Below are positions 1 through 7,986 of a DNA stretch of 64,000 nt, piece after piece; position 1 is the stretch's first letter, and every line of letters starts with the position of its first letter. The notes under the pieces are model-generated. The model was not told the DNA's origin. It did not search any database and worked only from the letters and a program-made list of their open reading frames with translations. A program made the position numbers and the translations under genes. The stretch is from assembly GCF_016758195.1 (NCBI RefSeq), contig NZ_QYAC01000006.1, forward strand, positions 1-64,000, given 5' to 3'. This DNA comes from Leucobacter chromiireducens subsp. solipictus (lineage in GTDB: Bacteria > Actinomycetota > Actinomycetes > Actinomycetales > Microbacteriaceae).

Positions 1-25
1 CAACCTAGACAGGCCCCACCTTGGT

Positions 26-45
26 ATCGGAGGCCAAACTCCGAT
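26..45. other. small stem-loop downstream of the first gene
   Basis: A perfect 7-bp stem (ATCGGAG / CTCCGAT) with a 6-nt loop lies just beyond the stop codon of the leftward gene at 54. There is no T-tract, so a terminator role is only possible. The remaining bases 1-53 show no other feature. Confidence 0.3.
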
Positions 46-53
46 CGATCGAG

Positions 54-1172
54 TCAACAACGGTCGAGGTCAGTACAGCTAGAGGCGGCGCGCACCCGGC
101 TGAAGCCCGCGGCCAGGGCGCTGCGCAGCGCAACCGCCCCGCGTGACGGACCGAGCAATATCGCGGCTACGGCGACCAGTGCCGCCGCGAACGCGAGCGC
201 CGCCAGGGCGGCGCGGAGGGAAGCGGTCAGCTGGGTAGTCAGCGCGGCAGCGGTCGAGAGTGGCATGATGCCGGGGCTCACGGTGGTCTCGAAATATGCC
301 GCCCCGAGGCTCAGCGCTCCGCTGAGCAGCAGAAACGCCGCGACGAGGCCGAGACTCGTGCGGGCGAGCGCGCGCGTGCGCCGGCGGGCGAGCGCGATGC
401 CCCCGGCCAGGAGCCCGAGCGCTACCCACGGGAGCCGGGCGCCGACCGCGACCGCGGACGCATACCCGAGCTGGGCGCCGACCATCGCGTCCGAGGTCGC
501 GAGCGGGATCGAGGCGTGGGTGCGGGGGATCATCGACGCGAATGCCATCCCCCGTGCCTCGAGTTGGGCTCGCACCTCGTCAACGATCACCCCGGCTTCG
601 AGCGCGAGGGTTCCGGTGTCGCGGTCGAGGGTGAGAAGGCCGTTCGTGTTGCCCTGCAGGAGCGCCACGGTGGCCCGGTGCGTCTGCGTGAGGGCGAGCT
701 GCCACGTCCCCGAGAACGCGTCTGAAGCGACGGTATCCTCAACGGCGGTTGCGACGACCGACCGCATGCCCTGGGCCGCCGGAACGGCGAGGAGTGTGAG
801 GGCTGCGTCCGCTTCCTGCGGCAGGTCCAGGCTCGTGAGCCCGGTCACGACCGAATCGACAATCCCGTCGAAATCGACCTGGGCGTCCACGGTGGCCATG
901 ACCTCATCGCTGAGGAACCCCTGCACGGCAGGATCCGAGGCAAGCGGTGCCAGCGTCGCGACGAAGCGGTCCGTATCGACGAGCTCGACGCGCACCCAGG
1001 ACCCGAGGACGGCCACCGGGGCGAGCAGGACCGCGAGCGTGAGCGCGAGTGCGGAGAGGACGCTGCGTCCCATGCGCCGTGGCTGGGCTTGGGCGCGCAG
1101 CTTTCGGTTCTCGCGTTCGAGCTCTCGGAGGCGCCGTTCGTGGGCCGCGGGGAGGGGTGGGACCGCGCTCAT
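54..1172 (-). CDS. multi-pass membrane protein of unknown function (372 aa)
   Basis: The family is not recognised. The start is the ATG at 1172, preceded by AGGAGC; longer readings upstream lack such a site. Residues about 10-30 are charged and could form a short coiled coil (ERRLRELERENRKLRAQ). One transmembrane segment lies near residues 37-59. About 200 residues, probably extracellular, carry no cysteine pair or known motif. Three hydrophobic segments then follow near the C-terminus, the last ending about 25 residues before the stop. This layout of one N-terminal helix, a large outer domain and three C-terminal helices fits an envelope protein. The gene reads leftward and is separated from the TetR gene by only 22 bp, so the two may be co-transcribed. 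No function is inferred. Confidence 0.75.
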   Translation of the reverse strand: MSAVPPLPAAHERRLRELERENRKLRAQAQPRRMGRSVLSALALTLAVLLAPVAVLGSWVRVELVDTDRFVATLAPLASDPAVQGFLSDEVMATVDAQVDFDGIVDSVVTGLTSLDLPQEADAALTLLAVPAAQGMRSVVATAVEDTVASDAFSGTWQLALTQTHRATVALLQGNTNGLLTLDRDTGTLALEAGVIVDEVRAQLEARGMAFASMIPRTHASIPLATSDAMVGAQLGYASAVAVGARLPWVALGLLAGGIALARRRTRALARTSLGLVAAFLLLSGALSLGAAYFETTVSPGIMPLSTAAALTTQLTASLRAALAALAFAAALVAVAAILLGPSRGAVALRSALAAGFSRVRAASSCTDLDRC

Positions 1173-1194
1173 TCGGGGCTCCTTCGGGATGCGC

Positions 1195-1857
1195 TCAGGG
1201 GACTGGGCCCCGCCGCACCGGGGCGCAGAGGGATAGGTTCCCATCATGCCCGATCTGGTGAGCCGAAGTGGCCTCCTCGCACGCGGCAATGAGTTCGCGG
1301 GCGGTCGTGAGCGCCTGTGCCGCCTCGGCGGCGGAGACGCGCACGAGGGCGAATGCCGCCACCACCTGGCCGGTGCACGCGTGTGCGAGCCGATCGATGG
1401 TCGCGGGGTCGTGTGCGGGTAGGCGGGCGGAGACGCCGCGCCGGATCGCGGCGAAGAGTTCTGCGCGGTAGGCCGCGATGGTTGCGGCGACCACCGGGTC
1501 GTCCGCGAGGGCGGATCCCGCCGTGTTGATGAGGAGGCACCCGCCGAGTGCTGGGAGCGCGTCGGGGCGAGCGAGGGCGTCGCGGAGTCCGGTGAGGTAG
1601 GTGTCGATCGCGTCGGGTGTGGTGGGGTCGGCCGTGAGCGGCTGCAGCCGGGGGCGCACCACACGGTCGAGATAGAACTGCACCGCCGCGTCGAAGAGCC
1701 CCCGCTTTGAGCCGAAGGAGTTGTACATGCTGGATCGGCTCAGCCCCGTGGCGCGCTCGAGCTCGGGGATCGATGCGGCGTCGTAGCCGACGCGCCAGAA
1801 CACGTCGAGGGCGGCGCGCACGGCCGACGTGTGATCGAACGCGGGGGTGCGGGCCAC
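1195..1857 (-). CDS. TetR/AcrR-family transcriptional regulator (220 aa)
   Basis: The N-terminal helix-turn-helix spans about residues 28-49 (PELERATGLSRSSMYNSFGSK), the usual TetR DNA-binding region, followed by a helical ligand-binding domain. The start chosen is the GTG at 1857, which has AGAGGA upstream. An ATG farther upstream would put the operator-like palindrome inside the gene. The gene diverges from the DUF1304 gene at 1950, and the palindrome at 1873-1887 lies between them. The likely role is autorepression plus control of the small membrane protein and the following oxidoreductase. TetR proteins beside quinone or enone reductases often sense electrophiles, but the ligand here cannot be read from sequence. 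Confidence 0.9.
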   Translation of the reverse strand: MARTPAFDHTSAVRAALDVFWRVGYDAASIPELERATGLSRSSMYNSFGSKRGLFDAAVQFYLDRVVRPRLQPLTADPTTPDAIDTYLTGLRDALARPDALPALGGCLLINTAGSALADDPVVAATIAAYRAELFAAIRRGVSARLPAHDPATIDRLAHACTGQVVAAFALVRVSAAEAAQALTTARELIAACEEATSAHQIGHDGNLSLCAPVRRGPVP

Positions 1858-1872
1858 GATTCCTCTTTCTGT

Positions 1873-1887
1873 ACTGACCAGTTCAGT
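1873..1887. promoter_or_regulatory. probable TetR operator between divergent genes
   Basis: ACTGA-CCAGT-TCAGT is an inverted repeat with perfect 5-bp arms in the 92-bp gap between the divergent TetR and DUF1304 genes. It abuts or overlaps TATA-like boxes on both strands (TATATT at 1889-1894 on plus, TATACT at 1890-1885 on minus). A bound repressor would therefore block both promoters. Assignment to the adjacent TetR protein is inferred from position. Confidence 0.6.
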
Positions 1888-1949
1888 ATATATTGGAACG
1901 ATCATTACAGAAAGGGTCGCGTGACGACCCCATTCCCGAAGGGGGCGCA

Positions 1950-2342
1950 ATGCTCGTTGCCGGCTTAGTCCTCGCGGCGCTCGCCGCGGTGCTCCACGTG
2001 TTCATCTTTGTCTTGGAGTCGATTGCGTGGCTCGGACCCCGCGCTCGCGCGACCTTTGGCACCTCGCCGAGCGAGGCGGCGGCGACCAAGGAGCTCGCCT
2101 TCAACCAGGGCTTCTACAATCTGTTTCTCGCGGTTGCGGTGGGCCTCGGCATCACTGTGACGGCGGCGGGATCACCGGCCGTCGGCCTCACGCTCGTGTT
2201 CACGGGGATCGGGTCGATGCTTGCCGCAAGCCTCGTGCTGGTGCTTGCGAACCGCGCCCGGGCCGCTGCCGCGCTCACGCAGGGCACGCTGCCGCTCCTG
2301 AGCACGGTGCTGCTGACCGTCGCACTGCTCACCGCACACTAA
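1950..2342 (+). CDS. DUF1304-family small membrane protein (130 aa)
   Basis: Four hydrophobic segments fill almost the whole protein. The first helix carries the family's conserved His and Glu (LHVFIFVLESIAW), and a conserved Asn-Gln-Gly-Phe-Tyr-Asn patch follows, typical of DUF1304 integral membrane proteins. The start is the ATG at 1950. It is the first gene of a likely two-gene unit with the NADPH oxidoreductase (56-bp gap) and diverges from the TetR gene, so it is probably derepressed with it. The biochemical role of DUF1304 proteins is not established, and none is proposed. Confidence 0.85.
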   Translation: MLVAGLVLAALAAVLHVFIFVLESIAWLGPRARATFGTSPSEAAATKELAFNQGFYNLFLAVAVGLGITVTAAGSPAVGLTLVFTGIGSMLAASLVLVLANRARAAAALTQGTLPLLSTVLLTVALLTAH

Positions 2343-2398
2343 CCACGGCCCGGCATGAGCCGGTCCCTGTCCCCACCCACCACCCAGGAGGCCCCCGA

Positions 2399-3424
2399 AT
2401 GACCACTGACACGCACGACATCAGCACCCAGATCCAGCTCGTCTCGCGCCCCATCGGATGGCCGACCGCCGAGGATTTCCGCACCGTGCAGATCGCACTC
2501 GGGCCGCTCCAGCCTGGGGAGATCCGCGTGCGCAACGAGTTCGTCTCGGTCGATCCCTACATGCGCGGGCGCATGAATGACGCGCGCAGCTATGTCGCCC
2601 CCTACGAGCTGGGGGAGACCATCCTCGGCGGCGCCGTGGGGCGCGTGGTCGCCTCGGCGGCGGCGGATGTGCCGGTGGGGGCCGCGGTTCTGCACCAGCG
2701 CGGCTGGGCCGACGTAGTGCAGGGCGACGCGGCGACATTCCGCGTGGTGCCGGACCTGCCGGGGGTCCCGCTCTCGCTCCGCCTGCACATCCTCGGAATG
2801 ACGGGCCTGACCGCCTACGCGGGGCTGACCCGGATCGCGGCGATGCAGCCGGGGGACACCGTGTTCGTTTCCGGGGCTGCCGGCTCGGTCGGCACCGCCG
2901 TCGGCCAGATCGCGAGACTTCTCGGGGCCGGCCGGGTCGTCGGATCCGCGGGAACGCCGGAAAAGGTGGCGCTCCTGACCGAGAAGTACGGCTTCGACGC
3001 GGCATTCAACTACCGCGACGGTGAGGTGAGTGCCTTGCTCGCGGCCGCGGCACCCGACGGGATTGATGTGTTCTTCGACAACGTGGGCGGCGACCATCTG
3101 GGCGCCGCGCTCGATGCGTTCCGCGACGGCGGCCGCGCCGCGCTGTGCGGGGCGATCTCGAGCTACAACGCGTCCGAGCCGGTCCCGGGCCCCGCGAACC
3201 TCGCGAATATCATCACCCGGGCGCTCCGCCTCGAGGGGTTCACGATTGGTCAGCATCTCGACCTCGCGCCCGAGTTCCAGGGCCGCATGGCCGAGTGGAT
3301 GGCGGCGGGCAAGATCGTGTTCGACGAGACAATCGTGGACGGGATCGAGCACACGGTCGACGCGTTCCTGGACATGCTCCGCGGGGCGAACACCGGCAAA
3401 ATGCTGGTGCGGGTTGGCGCGTAG
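2399..3424 (+). CDS. zinc-independent NADPH-dependent MDR oxidoreductase (341 aa)
   Basis: A medium-chain dehydrogenase/reductase of the prostaglandin reductase / CurA / leukotriene B4 dehydrogenase type, which reduces activated C=C bonds of enones with NADPH. The Rossmann motif GAAGSVG sits at residues 159-165. The VDPYMRGRM segment near residue 51 is typical of this subfamily. The Cys/His zinc ligands of alcohol dehydrogenases are absent. The length matches the family. The start is the ATG at 2399 with CAGGAGG upstream. Its position behind a TetR-controlled membrane protein suggests induction by a reactive or aromatic compound, but the true substrate is unknown. Confidence 0.9.
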   Translation: MTTDTHDISTQIQLVSRPIGWPTAEDFRTVQIALGPLQPGEIRVRNEFVSVDPYMRGRMNDARSYVAPYELGETILGGAVGRVVASAAADVPVGAAVLHQRGWADVVQGDAATFRVVPDLPGVPLSLRLHILGMTGLTAYAGLTRIAAMQPGDTVFVSGAAGSVGTAVGQIARLLGAGRVVGSAGTPEKVALLTEKYGFDAAFNYRDGEVSALLAAAAPDGIDVFFDNVGGDHLGAALDAFRDGGRAALCGAISSYNASEPVPGPANLANIITRALRLEGFTIGQHLDLAPEFQGRMAEWMAAGKIVFDETIVDGIEHTVDAFLDMLRGANTGKMLVRVGA

Positions 3425-3506
3425 CGCAACCGAGCGCGTCCGAGCGCGAGGGGGCGGTGGGTGCGGCACGCCTGAGCGTCTCGCACCCACCGCCCCGGGG
3501 TGAGCG

Positions 3507-4748
3507 CTAGCCGAGTGCGACCGCGATCTCGTTGGGTGCGTCCGGGAGGGTGACACTCGCGAGGGTCGCGCCCGTCGTGAGGTCTACCGCGTGCACGGCC
3601 CGGCTCGCCGGCTCGGTCACGTAGGCAACGTCACCGTCGGCGACGATCGTCGGGTGCGGGTCCTGCCAGTCGGCCGGACCCGTCCACGGGTCAATGACGG
3701 GGAACGCGTCCAGGATCTTGCCTGACGCGGCATCGAGCACGTGGATGGCGCCGTCAGTGGAGAGAATGTAGGCGTGGCCCTCCGGTCCGCGCACCACGTC
3801 GCGGTAGGTATACCGCACCTCGTCCGGCAGCTCGGCGACCCGCAGCGTCTGGGCCTGGGTATCGATGAGGGTCACGGCGTCGAGGAGGTATCCCTCGGCG
3901 TCGGGGTCGTTCTTGTAGTCGCCGACCACCAGCGGGCTCTCCTCCGACACAAAGGCGTTCCCCATCCGGCCGTAGGCGTCGGGGGCCGGCAGCTTCGTGA
4001 ACGTTCCGTCGGTAAAGAGGAGCGCGCCGTTCTCGCAGCCGAACACGACGGCCTCACCCTGCGCGGTGCCCTCACCATGAATGCCGGGGCAGTCGCGCGA
4101 GGTGTCGTGCTCGTGCCAGTGATCGTCGTGCGCCTCGAGCGCGGCGGCGCCGCTGCGCGTGTTCGCATCGCCGACCGTGGTCAGGAGCGTGCCGTCCCCG
4201 AGCACGATCGATACGCCGTGGTGCGGTGCAGCCGCCTCGTGCACCCGGCTCTCGGGCATCGTCGTGTTGTCCGCGGAGAGCGCGTCTGACTCCAGCACGG
4301 TGGTGCGCCCGGTGCCGTCGTCGAACAGCACCGTGTGGCCGTCGTGCCGCACCACGTGTCCCGCCGCGGTCGCGGGGAACACGAGCCCGGTGAGTTCCGC
4401 GGCGTGCGTGTCGAGCACCTCGAATCCCCGCGAGGTGGTGACGAGCAGGTGGCGCCCGTCGCCAAACGCGTTGAGGCGAGTGAACTCCTCGGTGTCGAGG
4501 CTGTCGACCGCGGTGAGGGTGCCGTCAGCGAGGCCACTCGCGTCGAGCACCGTGATGCCGCCGTTCGTGGTGACGGCGAGCCGCTGAGCCGAGGCGAGCG
4601 GCGCGGTCTCCGGGTTCGACCCGGCCGCGGGTTCGCCGGGCGTGGCGCAGCCGCTGGCGAGCAGCGCGAGCCCCGCGCTCGCCGCGATGCTGAGCATCAG
4701 GCGGGCGTGCCGCGCTGACCTCGGGCGGGTGGAAGTGGGGTGATTCAT
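3507..4748 (-). CDS. aztD: AztD-like zinc metallochaperone, His-rich copy (lipoprotein, 413 aa)
   Basis: A lipobox (LLASGC) puts the lipidated cysteine at residue 34. The rest reads as a repeated beta-strand, propeller-like protein. A dense metal-binding loop, HDDHWHEHD, lies at residues 207-215, with cysteines at 220 and 238 that may pair. AztD proteins are extracytoplasmic chaperones that pass zinc to the solute-binding protein AztC. The gene is the last of the leftward aztB - aztD-like - aztC - aztD row, 50 bp after aztC. A second AztD-like gene lies at 5806-7068. The start is the ATG at 4748; the ribosome site is weak (GAAAGGGA). Zinc as the ligand is inferred from the locus and from the histidines. 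Confidence 0.82.
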   Translation of the reverse strand: MNHPTSTRPRSARHARLMLSIAASAGLALLASGCATPGEPAAGSNPETAPLASAQRLAVTTNGGITVLDASGLADGTLTAVDSLDTEEFTRLNAFGDGRHLLVTTSRGFEVLDTHAAELTGLVFPATAAGHVVRHDGHTVLFDDGTGRTTVLESDALSADNTTMPESRVHEAAAPHHGVSIVLGDGTLLTTVGDANTRSGAAALEAHDDHWHEHDTSRDCPGIHGEGTAQGEAVVFGCENGALLFTDGTFTKLPAPDAYGRMGNAFVSEESPLVVGDYKNDPDAEGYLLDAVTLIDTQAQTLRVAELPDEVRYTYRDVVRGPEGHAYILSTDGAIHVLDAASGKILDAFPVIDPWTGPADWQDPHPTIVADGDVAYVTEPASRAVHAVDLTTGATLASVTLPDAPNEIAVALG

Positions 4749-4798
4749 GCGTTCCCTTTCTGGGGGTGTGGGGTGGGTGGCCGCGGTGCGGCCGGGGG

Positions 4799-5809
4799 TC
4801 AGGATCCGAGGCCGTCCGCGATGCGTGCGGCATTGGTGGCGAGCATCTCCAGGTAGCTCTCCGCGCCACCGCCCGGCGGCGAGAGTGACTCGGTGTAGAG
4901 TTCCGCGACGGCGACGTCAATGCCGGCTTCGTCGGCGAGGACCCGCATCAGCCGATCCGGCGCGGAAGACTCCGCGAAGATCGTGGGCACGCCCGCTGCG
5001 GTGATGGCGTCCACGAGCTCGTTCAGATCGGCCGCGCTCGGGGCCGCGAGGGTGGTGCCGCCCGGGATCGCGGTTCCGAGAATGCGGAAATCGTAGCGCT
5101 CGGCGAGATAGGCGAAGACATGGTGATTGGTGACGAGCGTTCGCTGTGCTCGGGGGATCGCAGCAAAGCGGTCCGCGATGTCTCGGTCAAGGGCACCGAG
5201 CTCCGCCCGGTAGGCGGCACCGCGCTCGGCGATCTGGGTGCGGGCCGTGGGGTCGAAGCCCGGGAGTGCGCCGCTCGTGAGCGTCTCCGTCAGGGCGGCA
5301 ATCACGTCGTCCATGCGCTGCGGGTCGGTCCAGAAGTGGGGATCGGGCGTCGCCGGATCGGGGGCTGCGGGATCGGAATCCGCGCCCGCGAGCCCCGCGC
5401 CCAGCGGCGTGATGTGCTCCCCAGCAACAAAGAGCGCGCCGCCCGCCTCGCTGACGCGGTCCAAGTGGTGCTGCACGCCCTCCTCGAGTCCCAGACCGCT
5501 CGCGACGACGAGGTCCGCGCGTTCGAGCGCCGCGGCCTGCGGGGCGGAGATCTCGAAGGAGTGCGGGTCGGCGTTCGGGCGCATGAGCGTGGTCACCGCG
5601 GCCGCGTCGCCCACGATGTTCTCGACGACGTCGCCCAGGATATTGGTGGTGACCATGATGGTGGGCGCGTGCGCCGCCGTGCTGCCCGTGGCGGCGCCGG
5701 GCGCGCACCCGGCCAGGGCGAGCAGCGCGGCGAACGCGAGACCCGCGCCCAGGCGCCGGAGTCGCGGGGGCCGCGGCACGGCGACCCGGCCGTTCCCGGT
5801 CCCGCTCAT
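4799..5809 (-). CDS. aztC: zinc ABC transporter substrate-binding lipoprotein AztC (336 aa)
   Basis: A cluster A-I (ZnuA/TroA-type) metal-binding protein. The signal peptide has a lipobox ending at Cys35. Likely metal ligands are His83 (ADPHSF), His158 (DPHFW), His229 (TNHHVFAYL, matching the HDAFGYF motif of relatives) and an acidic residue in the C-terminal ELYTESLSPP segment. A short Asp/Ala/Pro-rich linker before His158 replaces the His-rich loop of ZnuA, as expected when a separate chaperone (AztD) supplies the metal. The start ATG at 5809 overlaps the stop of the upstream AztD-like gene (ATGA), so translation is coupled. Confidence 0.92.
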   Translation of the reverse strand: MSGTGNGRVAVPRPPRLRRLGAGLAFAALLALAGCAPGAATGSTAAHAPTIMVTTNILGDVVENIVGDAAAVTTLMRPNADPHSFEISAPQAAALERADLVVASGLGLEEGVQHHLDRVSEAGGALFVAGEHITPLGAGLAGADSDPAAPDPATPDPHFWTDPQRMDDVIAALTETLTSGALPGFDPTARTQIAERGAAYRAELGALDRDIADRFAAIPRAQRTLVTNHHVFAYLAERYDFRILGTAIPGGTTLAAPSAADLNELVDAITAAGVPTIFAESSAPDRLMRVLADEAGIDVAVAELYTESLSPPGGGAESYLEMLATNAARIADGLGS

Positions 5810-7068
5810 CGCCCGGTCTCCGCGAGGAAGGCGGGGGCGACCCCGGGATGGAGCTCGCGTGCGACGCGCGCCGAGTCCGCGAAGTCGATCTCGAAGACGG
5901 TCCCGAGTTCCGGCGAACCGAGATAGGCCCGGTTTGCGTCGACCGTGAGGGAGAGCGCCGGCTCGGCCGCGTCCGCGAGATCCGCCGCGGTGAGGAGCGG
6001 CTCGGTCGCGGCACGTTCCCTGCCCTCGGCGAACACCCGGACGCGGCCGGTCTGATCGAGCACCACCACGTGGCCCACCGCATCGTCCACGGCCACCGCG
6101 CGGAGGAGCGGCACGTCGGTCGGGGTCCATTCCCAGCTCTGAGCGCGGGTGTCGAGCAGCCAGAACCCCGGATCCGTGCCGAGCCCGGCGACGGTGGGGC
6201 GGCCCATGCGTCCCGCGAACGCGGTCGCGGGTGCGACGCCGAGATCCGGCAGGGGGAGATGCGCGAAGTTCGGCGTTCCGTCCTCGGCGATGGTGCCGAG
6301 CACGGCCCCGTCGCTGCAGCCGATCACCACGCCCGCGCGGGTGGGGTGAGCGCCAGCGGCCGCCGGGCACGCCGCACCGGAATCAGACGGCGTCCCGTCG
6401 GCGGCGAGGAATCGGAGCCGGTCGGCCCGCCCCTCGGTAGCCGCGGCCGCGCCGAGCTCCGTCACCACGGCCCCCTCGCCGAGCGGAACCAGGAGCCCGG
6501 CGTGCGGTGCACCGGCGAGCCGGAATGACTCGGTGATCCGGCCCTCGGAGAGTGCCGCGTTGTCGAGCAGTACCGCCTCGCCGGTATCCGGGAAGAAGAC
6601 ACCGGTGTGCCCCGCGGTCGCGAGGGGGCCGCCGACGGTGGTGGCCACGCCCGCCCCGGGCACGGTGCCGAGCAGAGCGGGCGTGCCGCGGTAGTAGTGA
6701 AAGTGGTCCCCGTGATCCCACGTCCACGCGGCGCTGTCGACGATGTCGAGCCCGTCGTCACGGGCGGCGAAGACGTACCTGCCGTCGGTCGCGGCGGTGG
6801 CCGGCGGAGCGATGGTGCCGAGGGTCGACTCGGATCCGCTCAGCAGGTCGAGCAGTCCCACCGCGCCCTGCGGGTCGATGGTGACGAGGTGCAGCGGGGC
6901 TTCGCCGAGCTCCTCGGCCCCCGCAATGTCGCCGTGGGGCGCGTCGGTCGCGGCCGACGGGGGCGTGTCCGGCCGGGGAGCCTGTGGCTGCGGCGTGGCC
7001 GCCGTGCAGCCGGTGAGGGTGAAGGCGAGGAGCGTGCCGATGGCGGCGGTTCTGGGGGTGAGGTTCAT
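5806..7068 (-). CDS. second AztD-like lipoprotein (420 aa)
   Basis: A lipobox (TLTGC) with lipidated Cys21 is followed by an Ala/Pro-rich linker and a beta-rich domain that resembles the 3507-4748 protein in length, in a secretion signal with lipobox, and in segments such as a late Cys-x(n)-Cys pair. It carries HGDHFHYY at residues 119-126, a motif seen in AztD proteins, but lacks the His-rich loop of the other copy. The two may handle zinc at different sites or pass it along in sequence. The start (ATG at 7068) overlaps the aztB stop and the end overlaps the aztC start, so aztB, this gene and aztC are translationally coupled. Confidence 0.78.
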   Translation of the reverse strand: MNLTPRTAAIGTLLAFTLTGCTAATPQPQAPRPDTPPSAATDAPHGDIAGAEELGEAPLHLVTIDPQGAVGLLDLLSGSESTLGTIAPPATAATDGRYVFAARDDGLDIVDSAAWTWDHGDHFHYYRGTPALLGTVPGAGVATTVGGPLATAGHTGVFFPDTGEAVLLDNAALSEGRITESFRLAGAPHAGLLVPLGEGAVVTELGAAAATEGRADRLRFLAADGTPSDSGAACPAAAGAHPTRAGVVIGCSDGAVLGTIAEDGTPNFAHLPLPDLGVAPATAFAGRMGRPTVAGLGTDPGFWLLDTRAQSWEWTPTDVPLLRAVAVDDAVGHVVVLDQTGRVRVFAEGRERAATEPLLTAADLADAAEPALSLTVDANRAYLGSPELGTVFEIDFADSARVARELHPGVAPAFLAETGR

Positions 7069-7931
7069 GCGTGACTTTCCAGCGGAGAGGCGGGCAGGGG
7101 CGCGCGCGAGGGGCGCGGGCGGGTGGTGATGAGGTGCGCGAGATGCGATGCGCCGGCGAGCGCGATCGCGCTGATCGCGATCGTGGCCCCGGCCGCGGTG
7201 GCGGCGTGCCAGGACACCGCCAAGCCGAGCCCCACCGCCGCGATGCCTGCGACGCCGGCGAGCGCCATGCGGTCGGGGATCCGGCGACTCCACGGGGTCG
7301 CGGCGACGGCCGGCCCGAGCAGCAGCGCGACGACGAGGAGCGTGCCGACGGCCTGGGCGGACGCGACAACGGCGAGCGTCACGAGCCCGGTGAGCGCGGC
7401 GCCCGCGAGCCTGACGCGGTGCCCGAGCGCCTGGGCGATCCGCGGGTCGAAGGCGAGCGCGACGAAGGCCCGGTGTCCGGCGGCCGCCACCGCGATGGTG
7501 AGGGCCGTCGCGACAGCGAGGAGCAGCAGATCGGCGGTGGAGATCGCCAGGACGTCGCCGAAGAGCAGGGCGGTCGCGTCGGTGGCAAAGCTGCCGGAGT
7601 GCGAGACGATGATCACCCCGAGCGCCAGCATGGCCACAAAGAGCAGGCCGATGCTGGTGTCGTACGAGAGCTTGCCGCGCCGCTGGAGCGCCCCGATCAG
7701 CGCGCTCATGAGGGCCGCGGTGACGGCGCCACCGAGCATCGGCGGCGCGCCGGCGAGCGTCGCGACGGCCACCCCGGGCAACATGCCGTGCCCGAGCGCT
7801 TCGCCCAGAAACGCCATCCCGCGGATCACGACCCAGGTGCCGACGACCCCACAGATGATCGCCACGAGGGCACCGCCCACGAGGGCACGAGCGAAGAACG
7901 CGGTGCCGAGGGCGTCGAGAATCCAGTGCAT
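7065..7931 (-). CDS. aztB: zinc ABC transporter permease AztB (288 aa)
   Basis: An ABC-3 (ZnuB/MntB-type) permease with about eight transmembrane helices. The first third holds the family segment GMAFLGEALGHGMLPG near residues 38-53. The protein would form the membrane channel of the Azt zinc importer with AztA (ATPase) and AztC. It opens the leftward arm of the zinc locus. No ribosome-binding site precedes the ATG at 7931, but TATGGT ends 8 nt before it, so the mRNA is probably leaderless. The Zur-like palindrome at 7954-7966 overlaps this promoter. Confidence 0.92.
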   Translation of the reverse strand: MHWILDALGTAFFARALVGGALVAIICGVVGTWVVIRGMAFLGEALGHGMLPGVAVATLAGAPPMLGGAVTAALMSALIGALQRRGKLSYDTSIGLLFVAMLALGVIIVSHSGSFATDATALLFGDVLAISTADLLLLAVATALTIAVAAAGHRAFVALAFDPRIAQALGHRVRLAGAALTGLVTLAVVASAQAVGTLLVVALLLGPAVAATPWSRRIPDRMALAGVAGIAAVGLGLAVSWHAATAAGATIAISAIALAGASHLAHLITTRPRPSRAPLPASPLESHA

Positions 7932-7939
7932 GGGAGACG

Positions 7940-7979
7940 ACCATACAGATAACGAGAACCATTCTCAACATGATAGATT
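7940..7979. promoter_or_regulatory. Zur/Fur-like operator between two divergent leaderless promoters
   Basis: GAGAA-CCA-TTCTC at 7954-7966 is a perfect 5-bp inverted repeat of Zur/Fur type. It is flanked on the minus strand by TATGGT (7945-7940, 8 nt from the aztB ATG) and on the plus strand by TAGATT (7974-7979, 7 nt from the aztA ATG). One bound repressor would cover both promoters, so both arms of the zinc locus should respond together to zinc. Zur rather than Fur is inferred from gene content. Confidence 0.75.
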
Positions 7980-7986
7980 TCGTGTC

